Shown here: one piece after another, positions 4,632-6,221 of the stretch | How positions within the stretch are numbered: position 1 is the first letter of the stretch | Layout: each line of letters begins with the position of its first letter | Assembly: GCA_938029515.1 (NCBI GenBank) | Contig: CALJAQ010000175.1 | Coordinates: 1-6,221 of the forward strand | Length of the DNA stretch: 6,221 nt | Reading direction: 5' to 3' | Source of the DNA: an uncultured Nitrososphaerales archaeon | Lineage (GTDB): Archaea; Thermoproteota; Nitrososphaeria; Nitrososphaerales; JAAOZN01 | Program-made: the position numbers and the translations under genes | The notes under the pieces: model-generated | What the model was told of the DNA's origin: nothing | Database searches by the model: none | What the model saw: only the letters and a program-made list of their open reading frames with translations

Positions 4632-5579
4632 ATGTCTGTAGAGCAGATTAAGACGGTTGCAGTTGTAGGAGCCGGTCTTATGGGGCACGGCATAGCACAA
4701 GTCTTTGCTCAAGCAGGCTTTAAGGTGCTGTTAAATGATGTAAATAAAACTATACTTGATAACGCTTTATCAGCTATAGAAGCCGATCTAAAGAGGTTTA
4801 CTCAATACGAACTTCTAAGTGAGAGCGAAGCTAAAGCTGCTCTTTCAAACATTTCTCCAGTTTTAGATCTTAAGGAAGCTGGCGGGTGTGCTGATTTTGT
4901 GGTCGAAGCGGTCACAGAGAATGTTGATGTTAAGCGGAGTGTCTTTTCAACATTAGATCAGTCAGCTCCTCCGCATACAATCCTTGCAAGCAACACTTCT
5001 GGAATACCTATTACCCTTCTAGCTGCTGCAACTAAACGCCCAGATAAGGTGGTTGGCACACACTTCTGGAACCCGCCAACTCTACTCCAAGCTGTGGAGA
5101 TAGTCAGAGGAGAGAAGACTTCAGATGCAACCATCTTGACAGCTAAAGCGCTGCTTGAAAAGGTTGGTAAAAAGCCTGTTATAGTGAACAGGGATGTGCC
5201 TGGTCAGATTGGGATAAGGATCTTATACGCCATCATAAGAGAAGCAACCTCTCTAGTAGAGAAGGGTGTAGCGACACCAGAGGATATAGACACTGTCATA
5301 AAAGAAACCCTCGGCACACGCTTCCCCGTCTTAGGCGTCTTTGATCTAGTCGACCTTTCAGGTGTAAACATACTTCACGCGGTCTCTAAAATAGTCTATA
5401 AGGATCTTGACAACTCAACCGAGCCGCATAACATTGTTAAGCAGATGGTTGAGAGAAACGAACTTGGGGTGAAGACTGGTAAAGGCTTTTACGACTGGTC
5501 GAAGAGGTCAGCGAGCGAGGTTATGAGGCTGAGAGACGAATATCTGATGAAGATACTTCGCGAAAGACAGAGCCGTTAA
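4632..5579 (+). CDS. 3-hydroxyacyl-CoA dehydrogenase family protein with a replaced catalytic Asn
   Basis: The family oxidises (S)-3-hydroxyacyl-CoA to 3-ketoacyl-CoA with NAD. Numbered from ATG 4632 (315 aa, like other single-function members), the NAD-binding Rossmann domain shows G-A-G-L-M-G-H-G at 13-20 and Asp36 at the end of strand two, favouring NAD over NADP. S-N-T-S-G (120-124) and T-H-F-W-N-P-P (143-149) carry the catalytic Ser and His144; Glu156 follows in V-E-I-V-R-G. The C-terminal domain runs from about 186 to the G-K-G-F-Y-D-W motif (283-289). Where the family normally has P-G-F-I-x-N-R, this protein has P-G-Q-I-G-I-R, so the conserved active-site Asn is Ile195 (codon 5214-5216). 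ATG 4632 is preferred over ATG 4620 because of the TATA-like box; neither has a Shine-Dalgarno sequence. It diverges from the TrmB-family gene. The F-W-N-P-P variant suggests a less studied branch, so the substrate may not be a standard fatty acyl-CoA. Confidence 0.9.
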   Translation: MSVEQIKTVAVVGAGLMGHGIAQVFAQAGFKVLLNDVNKTILDNALSAIEADLKRFTQYELLSESEAKAALSNISPVLDLKEAGGCADFVVEAVTENVDVKRSVFSTLDQSAPPHTILASNTSGIPITLLAAATKRPDKVVGTHFWNPPTLLQAVEIVRGEKTSDATILTAKALLEKVGKKPVIVNRDVPGQIGIRILYAIIREATSLVEKGVATPEDIDTVIKETLGTRFPVLGVFDLVDLSGVNILHAVSKIVYKDLDNSTEPHNIVKQMVERNELGVKTGKGFYDWSKRSASEVMRLRDEYLMKILRERQSR

Positions 5580-5600
5580 CCGCAACTAAGCGTCTGTAGA

Positions 5601-6221
5601 CTAAAGACACCCAACCCTAACTAGATCTGAAGCTACATCCCTCAACCCTAAAGCCTCTAATGTGCTCCTCTTAGGTATACCTGTAGCGGTATCCCAACCC
5701 ATAGACTCGTAGAGCTCAGTCTTCATTAGTTCAAGCTCTTCAGGAGAAAGAGTAGAGCCTTTGTTCGGGCCGTCAGGCACAGCTTCCTTCAACAACCTAG
5801 GTGGGAGTGTATCGTGCTCTCTTCTTAACCCTTCTCTAGCGTTATAGGCTCTTTCGAGAGTCGCTATTCTATCAGCAGCCCTCTCTAAATCAGAAGGCTG
5901 CATCTCCAACCCTGTAGCAGCTGATATCAATCTAGCTAGGAGTGGAGGAGGCACTCTAGACGCTGCGAAGGCGCAGAGGGGAGCTGAATCTATCATCACC
6001 CTAACTCTCAGGGTTCCTTTGACAAGCAACCCTTTTCCTTTAGCGCTTGTAGCGTTTCCTTGCGGTATCTCTATAAAAGAAGCTACTCCATATGCGTGGT
6101 GGCACCCCCCTCTTGAGCCAGCGGCTAACACCAACCCTTGCCCTTTTGAACCTCTCGGGTCATAGCCCCCTATCTCCAGACCCTTAACGTGCATAGCGTA
6201 GCTTTCAGAGCCCTTCCCAAC
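5601..6221 (-). CDS. Aldehyde:ferredoxin oxidoreductase, C-terminal fragment
   Basis: This is the last ~206 residues of an aldehyde:ferredoxin oxidoreductase (AOR) family enzyme, which oxidises aldehydes to acids using a tungsto- or molybdo-bispterin and a 4Fe-4S cluster and reduces ferredoxin. The frame continues off the right edge without a start; the ATG at 6194 is internal, since the in-frame residues before it (G-K-G-S-E-S-Y-A) are also AOR-like. Visible features, numbered from the first codon in the window, are the pterin-binding D-P-R-G at 21-24 and D-S-A-P-L-C at 78-83. The latter corresponds to the D-x-x-G-L-C motif of Pyrococcus AOR, whose Cys is the fourth cluster ligand. Its usual Gly is Pro here. 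The C-terminal L-P-P-R-L-L-K-E and G-W-D-x-x-T-G-I-P-x-R-x-T-L-E-x-L-G-L blocks are diagnostic of the family. The stop is TAG at 5603-5601, 21 bp from the convergent dehydrogenase gene. The family is secure; the aldehyde is unknown. Confidence 0.93.
   Translation of the reverse strand, partial: VGKGSESYAMHVKGLEIGGYDPRGSKGQGLVLAAGSRGGCHHAYGVASFIEIPQGNATSAKGKGLLVKGTLRVRVMIDSAPLCAFAASRVPPPLLARLISAATGLEMQPSDLERAADRIATLERAYNAREGLRREHDTLPPRLLKEAVPDGPNKGSTLSPEELELMKTELYESMGWDTATGIPKRSTLEALGLRDVASDLVRVGCL

Noticed and set aside
5592..5601. Short inverted repeat GTCT-GT-AGAC between the convergent dehydrogenase and AOR genes
   Set aside because: The arms are only 4 bp with a 2-nt loop and no T-tract follows on either strand, so a terminator is not supported.

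Overview
The window looks like archaeal genomic DNA, probably from a Thermoproteota-type lineage; no marker here fixes the lineage more closely. The evidence is a TrmB-family sugar-type regulator, a tungsten-type aldehyde:ferredoxin oxidoreductase, a probable coenzyme F420-dependent dehydrogenase, GTG and TTG starts, GGTGA-type ribosome binding sites inside operons, and TATA-like boxes centred about 26-29 nt upstream of starts that lack a Shine-Dalgarno sequence, as expected for leaderless archaeal mRNAs. No tRNA, rRNA, CRISPR array or insertion sequence was seen. Almost the whole window is coding.

Layout. Positions 1-1694 (minus strand) hold a three-gene molybdenum hydroxylase operon in the order FAD subunit, 2Fe-2S subunit, molybdopterin subunit (coxM-S-L order). 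Its genes overlap by a few bases and the last runs off the left edge. A 79-bp divergent promoter region (1695-1773) with two interleaved perfect inverted repeats separates it from a plus-strand LLM-class, F420-dependent-type dehydrogenase (1774-2763). That gene overlaps, tail to tail, a minus-strand orphan ParB-domain gene (2756-3643), which lies behind a minus-strand TrmB-family regulator (3701-4531). A second divergent promoter region (4532-4631) carries a perfect 18-bp dyad between two TATA-like boxes and leads into a plus-strand 3-hydroxyacyl-CoA dehydrogenase homologue (stop at 5579). The right edge is the C-terminal third of an aldehyde:ferredoxin oxidoreductase on the minus strand (5601-6221).

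How it may fit together (inference). Four transcription units encode redox enzymes: a Mo hydroxylase, an F420-type dehydrogenase, an NAD-type hydroxyacyl-CoA dehydrogenase and a W/Mo aldehyde oxidoreductase. This suggests an accessory catabolic cluster for oxidising aldehydes, alcohols or hydroxy acids, with electrons passed to ferredoxin, F420 or NAD. The TrmB regulator is placed to control itself and the hydroxyacyl-CoA dehydrogenase through the 18-bp dyad. No component of an obviously new defence or mobile system is visible. The points most worth a second look are the two operator-like regions, the replaced catalytic Asn in the dehydrogenase, and the ParB gene without a ParA.
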